The translations under genes were made by a program, and so were the position numbers. This document shows positions 14,590 to 21,591 of a DNA stretch of 28,222 nucleotides, in pieces. The notes under the pieces are model-generated. The model searched no databases. It saw only the letters and a list, made by a program, of their open reading frames with translations, and was not told where the DNA came from. Positions within the stretch are counted from its first letter, which is position 1. Every line of letters begins with the position of its first letter. Source of the DNA: DATKKM01 sp036741795 (GTDB taxonomy: Bacteria > Chloroflexota > Dehalococcoidia > SM23-28-2 > RBG-16-64-32); contig DAINRO010000029.1 in assembly GCA_036741795.1 (NCBI GenBank), forward strand, positions 1 through 28,222, in the 5' to 3' direction.

Positions 14590-15636
14590 ATGGAATACAT
14601 CCAAACAATACTGTTCCAGATTCCGGCCACGCGCCTCGAAGAGGCCGCCCAGCCCGGCGGCCTCCTGGCGGAGCTGGACGAGCACCGCCGGTTCCTCAGC
14701 CGCCAGGAAGGATTCCGCGAACTCCGCCTCACCCGCTCCGTGAACAGCGAGGGCAACGTCCTCGTCGTCCTGGACACGCGCTGGACGGACGACAGCAGCC
14801 TGGTCCGCTACGAGACTGGCGAGCCCAACGCGGCCACGATCGTCCGCAAGCACGAGGGGTTGCTGGTGCCGAATACGCTGCAGGTGCTGGATATGGAGGC
14901 GCTGCGGACCGAGTCCTCGTTCCGCGCTGGCGAGAAGGAGGCGCAGGCCAGGAACCGCGTGATCCTGCCGGTGGTGATCCCGCTGGGCGTCCTCGCGTTT
15001 TCGCTGCTCGTCATATACGGCCTCTCCCGCATCTACCTCGAGCTCGGGGGCGACGGCGCCGTCGCGCTGGCAGCAGGATTGGCGATCGCTGTGCTGATCA
15101 TCTCCTTCGGGCTGGCGTTGAACCCGCGGGCACCGGGCTGGGTGATCGGCGGTGTCCTCGTGCTGGCGACGCTTGCGCTGATCGGCGGCACGATCTGGGC
15201 GGTAACGGAGGAGGACGAACACGCGGAGGCGGAGGGGGAGCACGCGGGCGAGGGCGGCGAAGGCGAAGGTGGCGAGGGCGGAGGTGGCGAAGGCGAGGGC
15301 GAGGGCGGTGGTGGCGCCAAGGAGCAGATCATCATGGGCGACAACTTCTTCGAGTTCGGCGGCGAGCAGGCCCCGACGGTCACGGTGCCCGCCGGAGCCG
15401 AGACGACGTTCGAGATTGTGAACGACGGCTCGGCGATCCACAACATGCACGTGGCCGCGGGCGCGGACTTTGCAAGTGATACCTGCGACGCGGGCGAGGA
15501 AGACCCGTGCTCGGATCCGAACATCATCAGCGGTGGCGACACTGCGACGATCGCGATTGAGCTCGAAGCAGGGGAGTATCCGTTCCGTTGTGACTTCCAC
15601 AAGGACGAGATGACCGGGACTCTAGTCGTCGAGTAG
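14590..15636 (+). CDS. ABM domain - three membrane helices - cupredoxin fusion protein
   Basis: 348 aa. Residues 1-115 look like an ABM/dimeric alpha-beta barrel domain (MEYIQTILFQIPATR, then LDEHRRFLSRQEGFRELRLTRSVNSEGNVLVVLDTRW). Three membrane helices follow (about 124-145, 155-177, 184-204), then a Gly/Glu-only linker (about 210-243), then a cupredoxin (about 245-348) with type I copper ligands: H284 (or H287), and C334, H337, M341 in a Cys-x2-His-x3-Met loop. Three helices place the copper domain outside if the ABM domain is inside. This suggests redox or copper sensing across the membrane; the role is unknown. ATG 14590 has AGGAAAA just upstream; an earlier ATG (14527) has no such site. 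Confidence 0.85.
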   Translation: MEYIQTILFQIPATRLEEAAQPGGLLAELDEHRRFLSRQEGFRELRLTRSVNSEGNVLVVLDTRWTDDSSLVRYETGEPNAATIVRKHEGLLVPNTLQVLDMEALRTESSFRAGEKEAQARNRVILPVVIPLGVLAFSLLVIYGLSRIYLELGGDGAVALAAGLAIAVLIISFGLALNPRAPGWVIGGVLVLATLALIGGTIWAVTEEDEHAEAEGEHAGEGGEGEGGEGGGGEGEGEGGGGAKEQIIMGDNFFEFGGEQAPTVTVPAGAETTFEIVNDGSAIHNMHVAAGADFASDTCDAGEEDPCSDPNIISGGDTATIAIELEAGEYPFRCDFHKDEMTGTLVVE

Positions 15637-15643
15637 TCGCGTC

Positions 15644-16597
15644 TCAGGCGCTACCGGCCGGAGGCTTCTTCACAAACAGCGACTTCACAGCCGCTTCCAC
15701 CTGCTTCGGAAAGGCGACTTTCATTCCGCCCATGCTTTCCTGGCTGAACTCGCCTGCCCGGACGCGCGGATAAACGGACGCCACCACAGCTCCCAGTAGC
15801 ATCACCTGCGCGCTGAGGAATACCCAGAGCAGGAACGCCATCACCGCCGCGAGCGAGCCATAGATGGCGCTGAGGTCGGTAAAGTTCGATACGTAGAAGC
15901 CAAAACCGGCTGCGACCAGATTGAACGCGATCGCGCCCACCAGGGCCCCGAGCCACACGTCCACGAGGCGCCGCGGACGGCTGGGCACGATCAGGTACAG
16001 TAGCGTGAAGCCCATGAAGGCGAGGGTTGTCGCCACCCCATAGTCGAGGAGCGTCCAGAAGCTGCTGGCGTCCGAGTCGCCCGGCAACTGCACTCCATCG
16101 CTCCGGTTCCGGGCGAGCGTCAGCATCGTCGAGGCCAGGACCGATCCAACAAAGAACAGCCCCAGCCCCAGGACCAGGCCGAGGTCGATCAACTTCTGCG
16201 GCACCCACGGCCGGCTGTATTGCGGGTCGTCAAAGATAATATTGAGAGCCCGCCGAACGGAGTTGAACATGCTGCTCGCAGACCACAACAAGACGACCAG
16301 GCCGATCAGTCCGGCGACCTGGGCCTCCGGTGTCGAAAGGGCATCGATAGCCGATTCGAGGTCCGCCCTCCCCTGGTCCTGGCTAAGTGGGATCCATTCC
16401 AGGATCTCGTCCACGATGTTCTCCTGGGCCTCATCATCCAGCATGAGACCGGCGAGGCTTGCGACGAAGATCGTGAAGGGGAAGATAGAGAAGACGGTGT
16501 AGTACGTGATTGCCGCCGCAAGCTGCGAGCAACCGTTCTCGAAAAACTTCTTCCCGCTGTTCCAGGCGAGATCCTTGAAAAACTTGAACAACCCCAT
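15644..16597 (-). CDS. YihY/BrkB family inner-membrane protein
   Basis: 317 aa of the YihY/virulence factor BrkB family. The typical start with a short amphipathic helix and NGCSQLAAAITYYTVFSIFPFTIFV is present, followed by further membrane helices, the LLWSASSMFNSVRRALNIIFD segment, and the late IYGSLAAVMAFLLWVFLSAQVMLLGAVV motif; six helices are expected. Family function is uncertain; the old ribonuclease BN label is wrong for it. It ends 7 bp from the convergent cupredoxin-fusion gene. Two TATGCCAA repeats (16611-16630) lie just upstream of ATG 16597. Confidence 0.92.
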   Translation of the reverse strand: MGLFKFFKDLAWNSGKKFFENGCSQLAAAITYYTVFSIFPFTIFVASLAGLMLDDEAQENIVDEILEWIPLSQDQGRADLESAIDALSTPEAQVAGLIGLVVLLWSASSMFNSVRRALNIIFDDPQYSRPWVPQKLIDLGLVLGLGLFFVGSVLASTMLTLARNRSDGVQLPGDSDASSFWTLLDYGVATTLAFMGFTLLYLIVPSRPRRLVDVWLGALVGAIAFNLVAAGFGFYVSNFTDLSAIYGSLAAVMAFLLWVFLSAQVMLLGAVVASVYPRVRAGEFSQESMGGMKVAFPKQVEAAVKSLFVKKPPAGSA

Positions 16598-16610
16598 AAT
16601 TCTGCCTAAT

Positions 16611-16630
16611 TATGCCAAAGGCTATGCCAA
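16611..16630. repeat. Direct repeat TATGCCAA x2 upstream of the BrkB-family gene
   Basis: TATGCCAA occurs at 16611-16618 and 16623-16630, 12 bp apart (about one helical turn), 14 bp before the start codon of the BrkB-family gene. Tandem sites on the same DNA face are typical of a regulator-binding pair. Confidence 0.4.
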
Positions 16631-16687
16631 TATCGTGACAACGTCATGATAAATTCCGCCTATCATCCACATGACAGTCTGTAAGGG

Positions 16688-16718
16688 TTGACTGTCCGTG
16701 TCGCCAGTTTCGTATACT
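16688..16718 (+). promoter_or_regulatory. Promoter for the RodZ-like gene
   Basis: TTGACT (16688-16693) and TATACT (16713-16718), with a long 19-nt spacer. TATACT ends 7 nt before GTG 16726, so the mRNA could begin at the start codon. Confidence 0.5.
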
Positions 16719-16725
16719 CAACTCC

Positions 16726-17400
16726 GTGCAGATACAGGAGGTACATCTGTCCCCGTCACCCCTCGGGGAAACCCTCCGGTCCGCCCGAACCGCCAAGAGC
16801 TTAACGCTCGAGGATGCAGAACGGGTGACTCGTATCCCGCGGAAGTACCTGGAGGCGCTGGAACTTGAAAATTTCGGCATTCTCCCCGCTCCAGTGTACG
16901 CGCGGGGTTTCTTGCGTTCTTACGCCCAATTCCTCAGCCTGAACCCGGACGAACTCCTCCCATTTTTCCCGGTAGGCCACGTGGAGGAACCAGTACTCGA
17001 CCCTTTGCCGGAGATGGGCGAGCCCCGGACCTGGAACGTCAACAGCCTGCTGGCCATCGCCGTGGTAGGCTTCCTCGTCCTCTTGGTTGTTGGCCTTTAT
17101 ACACTGGGCAACGACGACGGTGGGAGTGCCTTCACGAACCAGGGGGCGGTAAGCAACGCACCCCTCGTGCCACAGGACGAGACGGCGCCGATTCCCGCCG
17201 GTCCGGCCGCCGCACTTCCCGAGCTGATCGGCCTCACCTCCGACGAAGCGATCGCACAGATCGAGGCCACGGGCGCCTCCTACATCATCGTTGGCACATC
17301 CGAAGGCGACTTCCCTATCGGCCAGGTGATCGCCCAGAATCCCGACACAGGCGAGACAGTTGGCGCCGGCGATCTCGTGACGATTACCGTCAGCCAGTAG
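16726..17400 (+). CDS. RodZ-like HTH membrane protein with a C-terminal PASTA domain
   Basis: 224 aa. Residues about 11-80 are the RodZ-type HTH_25 domain (LGETLRSARTAKSLTLEDAERVTRIPRKYLEALE, then YARGFLRSYAQFLSLNPDEL). One membrane helix follows (about 104-126), then a short linker and one PASTA repeat (about 160-224: LPELIGLTSDEAIAQIEATG and GQVIAQNPDTGETVGAGDLVTITVS). RodZ ties MreB to the cell wall machinery, and PASTA domains bind muropeptides or beta-lactams in PknB and PBPs. Starts: GTG 16726 would be leaderless; a strong AGGAGG (16736-16741) lies inside the frame, 5 nt before a CTG codon (16747), which could be a second start. It overlaps coaX by 11 bp, tail to tail. Confidence 0.82.
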   Translation: MQIQEVHLSPSPLGETLRSARTAKSLTLEDAERVTRIPRKYLEALELENFGILPAPVYARGFLRSYAQFLSLNPDELLPFFPVGHVEEPVLDPLPEMGEPRTWNVNSLLAIAVVGFLVLLVVGLYTLGNDDGGSAFTNQGAVSNAPLVPQDETAPIPAGPAAALPELIGLTSDEAIAQIEATGASYIIVGTSEGDFPIGQVIAQNPDTGETVGAGDLVTITVSQ

Positions 17401-18160
17401 TCCCGGCGTTCAGTTCATAAACCAGCCGGAGGCCCTTCACGGTCAGGTCCCCGTCCATCTCGTCGAATGGACATTCCGGCGCCAGGCGTTCCGCCCAGCC
17501 ACCCGTCGCGATCACGCGAGCCGTCCCGCCGATCTCTCCCTGGAATCGCTCGATCATCGCCGTCACCATCCCCGCATAACCCAGCACGACCCCAGCATCG
17601 ACGGCTGCCTGTGTACTGCGCCCGACCGCCGCATGTGGCCGATGAACAGCGGCACGTGCCACGAGCGCTGCTCGCCCAAATAGCTCATCGGTCGCGATCG
17701 CGATGCCGGGGGAAATGGCCCCGCCCAGGTGAACGCCCGAAGCATCAATCGCCTCGAACTTCACTGCCGTTCCGAGGTCCACAACAACCAGAGGGCCAGG
17801 GCCGTAAAGATTCACCGCCGCAACCACGTTCATCAGCCGGTCCGCTCCGAGGGCCCGGTCGTACTTCGTTTCGGCGGGGATGTTGGACGCCGCAGACACC
17901 AGATACGGCTCGCAGCGGAAGTACTGGCGGCAGGCGTCCGCGATGACCGGTACGAGGTCGGGAACGACACTTACGATCGCCGCTTCGGTGATACTGGCCG
18001 GGTCGATCCCGGTCGCGATGAGAACGCTGCGAAATCTGGTCCAGTAGTCGACCGCCTGCTGTTCTGTATCGGTCGCGAAGCGCCAGCGCGCCACCAGAAT
18101 CTCGCTGTCGAAGAGAGCAAGCTTGACCGCGGTGTTGCCGATGTCCAGCGCCGCAAACAT
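17390..18160 (-). CDS. coaX: Type III pantothenate kinase CoaX
   Basis: 256 aa of the ASKHA-fold type III PanK, which phosphorylates pantothenate in the first step of CoA synthesis. The nucleotide-binding DIGNTAVKLALF is at residue 6, followed by the pantothenate-site YDRALGADRLMNVVAA, the second phosphate motif VVDLGTAVKFEAID and LGGAISPGIAIATDEL, and the late ATGGWAERLAP. All match the family; TAVKFE stands where many members have TATTFD. ATG 18160 overlaps the DUF503 stop by one base (TGATG), so it is the last gene of the operon that starts near 21500. Confidence 0.95.
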   Translation of the reverse strand: MFAALDIGNTAVKLALFDSEILVARWRFATDTEQQAVDYWTRFRSVLIATGIDPASITEAAIVSVVPDLVPVIADACRQYFRCEPYLVSAASNIPAETKYDRALGADRLMNVVAAVNLYGPGPLVVVDLGTAVKFEAIDASGVHLGGAISPGIAIATDELFGRAALVARAAVHRPHAAVGRSTQAAVDAGVVLGYAGMVTAMIERFQGEIGGTARVIATGGWAERLAPECPFDEMDGDLTVKGLRLVYELNAGTTG

Positions 18161-18462
18161 CAGTCCAGCGCCCTAAATACTTCGGTTTCGACATCCAGGA
18201 GTTCAGCGTCCAACCGCTCGTTTTCCACGAAGTAAACAACGCTCGCCAACACCTCTCCGGCGTGCTTGTCGTCGTTCGCGACGCAGGAGATCCCCAGTTC
18301 CACGATCTGCCAGGAATCGTTGCTGCCGACTTCGGCCACCGAGACGTTGAAGCGTCCATGCAATCGTGTGGTGACCGATCTGATGACTTGCCGCTTGCCT
18401 TTCAGCGAGTGATTCTCCGGGAGTCGAAGGATAACCCGGCAAACCCCAACCGCCACGGACAT
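18160..18462 (-). CDS. DUF503 family protein (YlxP-like)
   Basis: 100 aa, a small ferredoxin-like-fold protein. The conserved pattern is clear: VGVCRVILRLPENHSLKGKRQVIRSV and RLHGRFNVSVAEVGSNDSWQIVELGISCVANDD. In many bacteria YlxP lies in the nusA-infB-rbfA cluster and has been linked to ribosome maturation; here it lies between scpB and coaX. The frame extends 11 codons further upstream, into scpB, but ATG 18462 lies 4 bp after the scpB stop and gives the usual family N-terminus. Confidence 0.9.
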   Translation of the reverse strand: MSVAVGVCRVILRLPENHSLKGKRQVIRSVTTRLHGRFNVSVAEVGSNDSWQIVELGISCVANDDKHAGEVLASVVYFVENERLDAELLDVETEVFRALD

Positions 18463-18466
18463 ATCG

Positions 18467-19069
18467 CTACCCGGCTTCTTCGAGGTCCGGGGCATGTTCC
18501 CCTTCCACGCCCTCAGCCTGCTCTTCCTTTGCCAGCGCCGCTACCGCCGCGGCGAGGTCCAGTTCCGGCAGCGGCGGCAGATCCTCAGGCCGCTCCAGAC
18601 CGAAGTGCTCAAGGAACTTGAATGTCGTTCCGTACAAGTATGGGCGCCCGGCTCCTTCAGCGCGGCCGACTTCGGTGATGAGGCCGCGCGCCTTGAGCAT
18701 CGTGATCCCGTACTCACAGCTCTTCTTGAGGATGCGCTCGACTTCCCCCTTCGTTACCGGCTGCTTGTAAGCGATGATCGTCAGCGTCACAAGGACAGCC
18801 GGTGAGAGGCGCTGGTTCTCGTCGATTCCAAGGAAACGCTGAATGAACGGCGCGGCCTCGGGGGCACTGGCAAGTTGGGCCCGGTCCCCCGTCCGTTGTA
18901 CACGCACACCGCGGCCCTTGCTCTCCCTCGCAAGCTGCTCGATGCAGAACGCGATCTGGTCTGAAGACGTTTCGGTCAGCTTCGCCAGTGTCTTGAGGTC
19001 GACCGGTCCCTCCGCGACGAAGAGGACGCTCTCAATCACGGACTTGAGCTGGGCGTTGTCCAGTTCCAT
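18467..19069 (-). CDS. scpB: Segregation and condensation protein B, ScpB
   Basis: 200 aa. ScpB forms the condensin-like SMC-ScpA-ScpB complex through paired winged-helix domains. Residues about 5-80 form the first winged helix (LKSVIESVLFVAEGPVDLKTLAKL) and about 85-165 the second, with the family's LSPAVLVTLTIIAYKQPVTKGEVERI and GRAEGAGRPYLYGTTFKFLEHFGLERPEDLPPLPEL (quoted in part). A short acidic tail ends it. Most genomes place scpA just before scpB; here the preceding gene is an AmaP-like protein and no scpA is visible. It is separated by 8 bp from the AmaP-like stop, in the same operon. Confidence 0.95.
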   Translation of the reverse strand: MELDNAQLKSVIESVLFVAEGPVDLKTLAKLTETSSDQIAFCIEQLARESKGRGVRVQRTGDRAQLASAPEAAPFIQRFLGIDENQRLSPAVLVTLTIIAYKQPVTKGEVERILKKSCEYGITMLKARGLITEVGRAEGAGRPYLYGTTFKFLEHFGLERPEDLPPLPELDLAAAVAALAKEEQAEGVEGEHAPDLEEAG

Positions 19070-19077
19070 TGATGCCG

Positions 19078-20019
19078 TCAGGAGCCAGGTTCGCGGTCGA
19101 GTGGCCTCTCGGCAAACGATCCGGGCGCAGGCACATCTGTTGGGGCAGGGGCATTGGGCTCGTCCCGCTCCATCGTTGGCTCGGCCTCAATGGCCGCNNN
19201 NNNNNNNNNNNNNNNNNNNNNNNNNNNNNNNNNNNNNNNNNNNNNNNNNNNNNNNNNNNNNNNNNNNNNNNNNNNNNNNNNNNNNNNNNNNNNNNNNACG
19301 GGCGCGTCGGGTTCAACGGGATTGTACGTCGTAGCAGGCGGCTCGGCGGGTGGATAAGACGGCGCCGGTTCTCCAATCTCTTCGACTGCCGCGGGAGTCG
19401 GCGCAGGTAGGTCTAGAGGGGCGAGTACGGGTGGTGACGGTTCCGGCGGTCCCGCTGCCGGTGTATCTCCCCTGATCACCTTCGATCCGCCAAAGGTGAA
19501 CTTCACGGAGGGCACGCCCGCGACCGGAAGCCCCAGGTCCGTCTGTACCGCATCAACAACCACCCTTGTCGCCTCCTGGGTAACCCCTGCCAGGTTCGCG
19601 TGGGGCGTCACAGTCAGTTCCAGGTTGGAAGCGATACCACCGTCTCTGGTCTTCACCCGCGCCCGCGCGGCCGTCACTTCGGGGAGATTCAATAGTGCCT
19701 CTTCCAGCCTGAGCCGCAGCGCATCCGCTGGAATTACTGTCGTCGCGCCGGCCTGCTCCACACGCAGCTCCTTCGGCTCGTCCTCGGGAGCCAGTTCAAC
19801 AATGATCATCAGGAGAGCGAGGACAATGACCGTGAGGGCGCCGAGAGTGACGATCAGTTGCCCGGCAGTCTCATTGTTGTCGCGGAGGAAGTCGACGACG
19901 CTCTGCAGTTCATTGATCGCGTCGTCCGGCGCGGTCCAGACAAGGAAGATGACAATCGCCATCAGCACGATGAGGACGCAGGCAACGAGGACTATGAGAA
20001 AGCGGTTAAGTTCGTTCAT
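19078..20019 (-). CDS. AmaP/Asp23-family membrane protein with proline-rich tail (assembly gap inside)
   Basis: About 313 aa as drawn, but the C-terminal part spans a run of 100 Ns, so its true length and frame are uncertain. Two membrane helices (about 5-28 and 54-75) with a short loop are followed by an Asp23/DUF322-type domain (about 80-180: ATTVIPADALRLRLEEALLNLPEVTAARARVKTRDGGIASNLELTVTP). This resembles AmaP, the membrane anchor that recruits Asp23 in Firmicutes. A long Pro/Ala/Glu-rich tail follows. The start codon overlaps the mtaB stop (ATGA), so translation is coupled. A low-complexity repeat in the tail may explain why the assembler broke here. Confidence 0.75.
   Translation of the reverse strand: MNELNRFLIVLVACVLIVLMAIVIFLVWTAPDDAINELQSVVDFLRDNNETAGQLIVTLGALTVIVLALLMIIVELAPEDEPKELRVEQAGATTVIPADALRLRLEEALLNLPEVTAARARVKTRDGGIASNLELTVTPHANLAGVTQEATRVVVDAVQTDLGLPVAGVPSVKFTFGGSKVIRGDTPAAGPPEPSPPVLAPLDLPAPTPAAVEEIGEPAPSYPPAEPPATTYNPVEPDAPXXXXXXXXXXXXXXXXXXXXXXXXXXXXXXXXXXAAIEAEPTMERDEPNAPAPTDVPAPGSFAERPLDREPGS
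19198..19297. other. Assembly gap (100 Ns)
   Basis: Exactly 100 Ns, the usual placeholder for a scaffold gap of unknown size. It interrupts the Pro-rich tail of the AmaP-like gene. Anything said about the sequence or reading frame across it is unreliable. Confidence 0.99.
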
Positions 20020-21314
20020 TCCAAAACAACATCGCCTGTCATGCCGTCTTCATGCAAGCCCGTCAGATGGATGGTCGTGATGGTATTCCCCAGTTCGATG
20101 TCGGCGGAAGTGTAGGCACGCACGTAGTTAGGGGTCAATCCCCGCCACAACCCCCCAGACCGCTCCTCCCAGAGCACGGCCATCCGCCGTCCTACCAGAC
20201 CGGTGCGGAAGCGTTCCGATGAACGGCGGCCGATGTCCAGCAACCGCTCAAGCCGCTCACGGCGAAGCGCTGGCGGCAGGTGGCCTGCCATCTTCTCGGC
20301 GCCAGTGTGAGGTCTCCGCGAATACGGAAAAGCGTGATTCTGCGCGAACCCGATTTCCTCGCAGAGACGCGCCGTTGCCTCGAAATCTTCGTCCGTCTCT
20401 CCCGGGAACCCGGCGATGACGTCTGTTGTGATGGCGACGTTCGGGATGCGCTCCCGAATCAGCGTAGCCGCGCGGCGGAACTCGCCCGCCGTGTAGCGGC
20501 GGCGCATCCGCTCCAGCACCGGGTCCGAACCGCTCTGCAGCGGAAGGTGGAAGTGGGGGCAGAGGCGCGTGTCCTGCCAGAGGTCCAACAGCGGCGGGTG
20601 AATGTCCTGTGCTTGCAGCGAGGAGAGTCGGATACGCGGTATCGAAGTGGATTCGAGAAGCCGAGTAAGCAGCCGGCATGGACCTTGCTCCTCCCGCGGC
20701 CAGCCGAGGTCGCGGCCCAGGTTACCCAGCTGCGTGCCGGTCAGGACGACTTCGAGGTAGCCCTCCGCCTCGCGATCCCGGACCTCCTCAATTACTTCGC
20801 CCATCGGGCGGGTGACCTCGCGGCCGCGAGTGTACGGGACGATGCAGAAGGCGCACATTTCGCTGCAGCCTTCCTGGATCTTGATGAAGGCCCGGGTCCG
20901 CCCTGATTCAAGCGGCTCACAACCGATGGCGGGATTTCCCGCTGAACGCAGCTTCTCGAGGACGCGCTCGGGGATCAGCGGCTTCCCGGCATTACCGGCC
21001 ACGAAGTCGGCACCGATCGCCTCGGCGATGTCAGGCGGCGCCGTCTCGGCGTAGCAGCCCGTGAGAACGACCTGGGCACCGGGCGAGAGGCGCCGGGCGT
21101 TGCGCACGGCGTGCCGGGCCTTGCGGTCCGCAACGTGTGTTACCGAACAGGTGTTGATGACGTATGCGTCGGCATCCTTCACGGCGCGGTCAACGACTTG
21201 CACGCCCTCGGCGCCCAGTTGTCGCGCGATGACCTCGGAATCGGCCTGGTTCAGCTTGCAGCCGAGGGTAACGACAGATACGACAGGTTGCTTCTTCCTG
21301 GTGGCAGGGCTCAC
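20016..21314 (-). CDS. mtaB: tRNA t6A37 methylthiotransferase MtaB
   Basis: 432 aa radical SAM enzyme that adds a methylthio group to t6A at position 37 of ANN-decoding tRNAs. The N-terminal UPF0004 domain opens with TLGCKLNQADSE, the MtaB-specific form (MiaB and RimO differ), and carries cluster cysteines C19, C55 and C87. The radical SAM motif is C150-SEM-C154-AF-C157, followed by the MtaB/MiaB region RLSSLQAQDIHPPLL and HFHLPLQSGSDPVLERMRRRYTAGEF (in part), and a TRAM-like end. The start is GTG 21314. It lies 33 bp after the 50-aa zinc-ribbon gene, and its stop overlaps the AmaP-like start. Confidence 0.96.
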   Translation of the reverse strand: MSPATRKKQPVVSVVTLGCKLNQADSEVIARQLGAEGVQVVDRAVKDADAYVINTCSVTHVADRKARHAVRNARRLSPGAQVVLTGCYAETAPPDIAEAIGADFVAGNAGKPLIPERVLEKLRSAGNPAIGCEPLESGRTRAFIKIQEGCSEMCAFCIVPYTRGREVTRPMGEVIEEVRDREAEGYLEVVLTGTQLGNLGRDLGWPREEQGPCRLLTRLLESTSIPRIRLSSLQAQDIHPPLLDLWQDTRLCPHFHLPLQSGSDPVLERMRRRYTAGEFRRAATLIRERIPNVAITTDVIAGFPGETDEDFEATARLCEEIGFAQNHAFPYSRRPHTGAEKMAGHLPPALRRERLERLLDIGRRSSERFRTGLVGRRMAVLWEERSGGLWRGLTPNYVRAYTSADIELGNTITTIHLTGLHEDGMTGDVVLE

Positions 21315-21347
21315 ACAGTCATGATATGCCGCGCCAGCGCCTGCCTT

Positions 21348-21500
21348 CTACCCGCAGTGTGAGTAGCCGCAAACCGGGCAGGTCGCACAGCCCTCACCGT
21401 GAACGAGTGGCCCGCCGCAGTCGGGGCAGCGTGGCTGTCGGAGCAGCTGGAACCGGAGTTGGGTGGCCTGGACGGGTGGTCTGTACATCGTTGCCGGCAT
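21348..21500 (-). CDS. 50-aa zinc-ribbon protein resembling the NrdJ C-terminus
   Basis: A 50-aa gene missed by length cut-offs. ATG 21500 follows a perfect AAGGAGG Shine-Dalgarno with a good spacer. The product has a basic N-terminal half (MPATMYRPPVQATQLRFQLL) and a cysteine-rich half: CPDCGGPLVHGEGCATCPVCGYSHCG in part, with CPDC, GC, CPVCGYS and a final Cys. This pattern closely resembles the zinc-binding tail of B12-dependent ribonucleotide reductase (EGC.TC..CGYSKC), which re-reduces the active site. Here it is free-standing, the first gene of the mtaB-amaP-scpB-DUF503-coaX operon. It could deliver reducing equivalents or be a small regulator; function is inferred only. Confidence 0.75.
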   Translation of the reverse strand: MPATMYRPPVQATQLRFQLLRQPRCPDCGGPLVHGEGCATCPVCGYSHCG

Positions 21501-21530
21501 TAGCTGCCTCCTTAGTTGACTTCACCTCCA

Positions 21531-21558
21531 TGATTAGCACAAGCGTTCTATTCGTCAA
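21531..21558 (-). promoter_or_regulatory. Promoter for the zinc-ribbon-mtaB-scpB-coaX operon
   Basis: On the minus strand TTGACG (21558-21553), 16 nt, then TAATCA (21536-21531), about 31 bp before the zinc-ribbon start. The spacing is short by one and the -10 is only fair. Confidence 0.4.
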
Positions 21559-21591
21559 TGGCAGAGTGGCGCAATGCTCTATTCTTCATCC

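Noticed and set aside
15644..16597. Ribonuclease BN
   Set aside because: An old misannotation of the YihY/BrkB family; there is no metallo-beta-lactamase motif.
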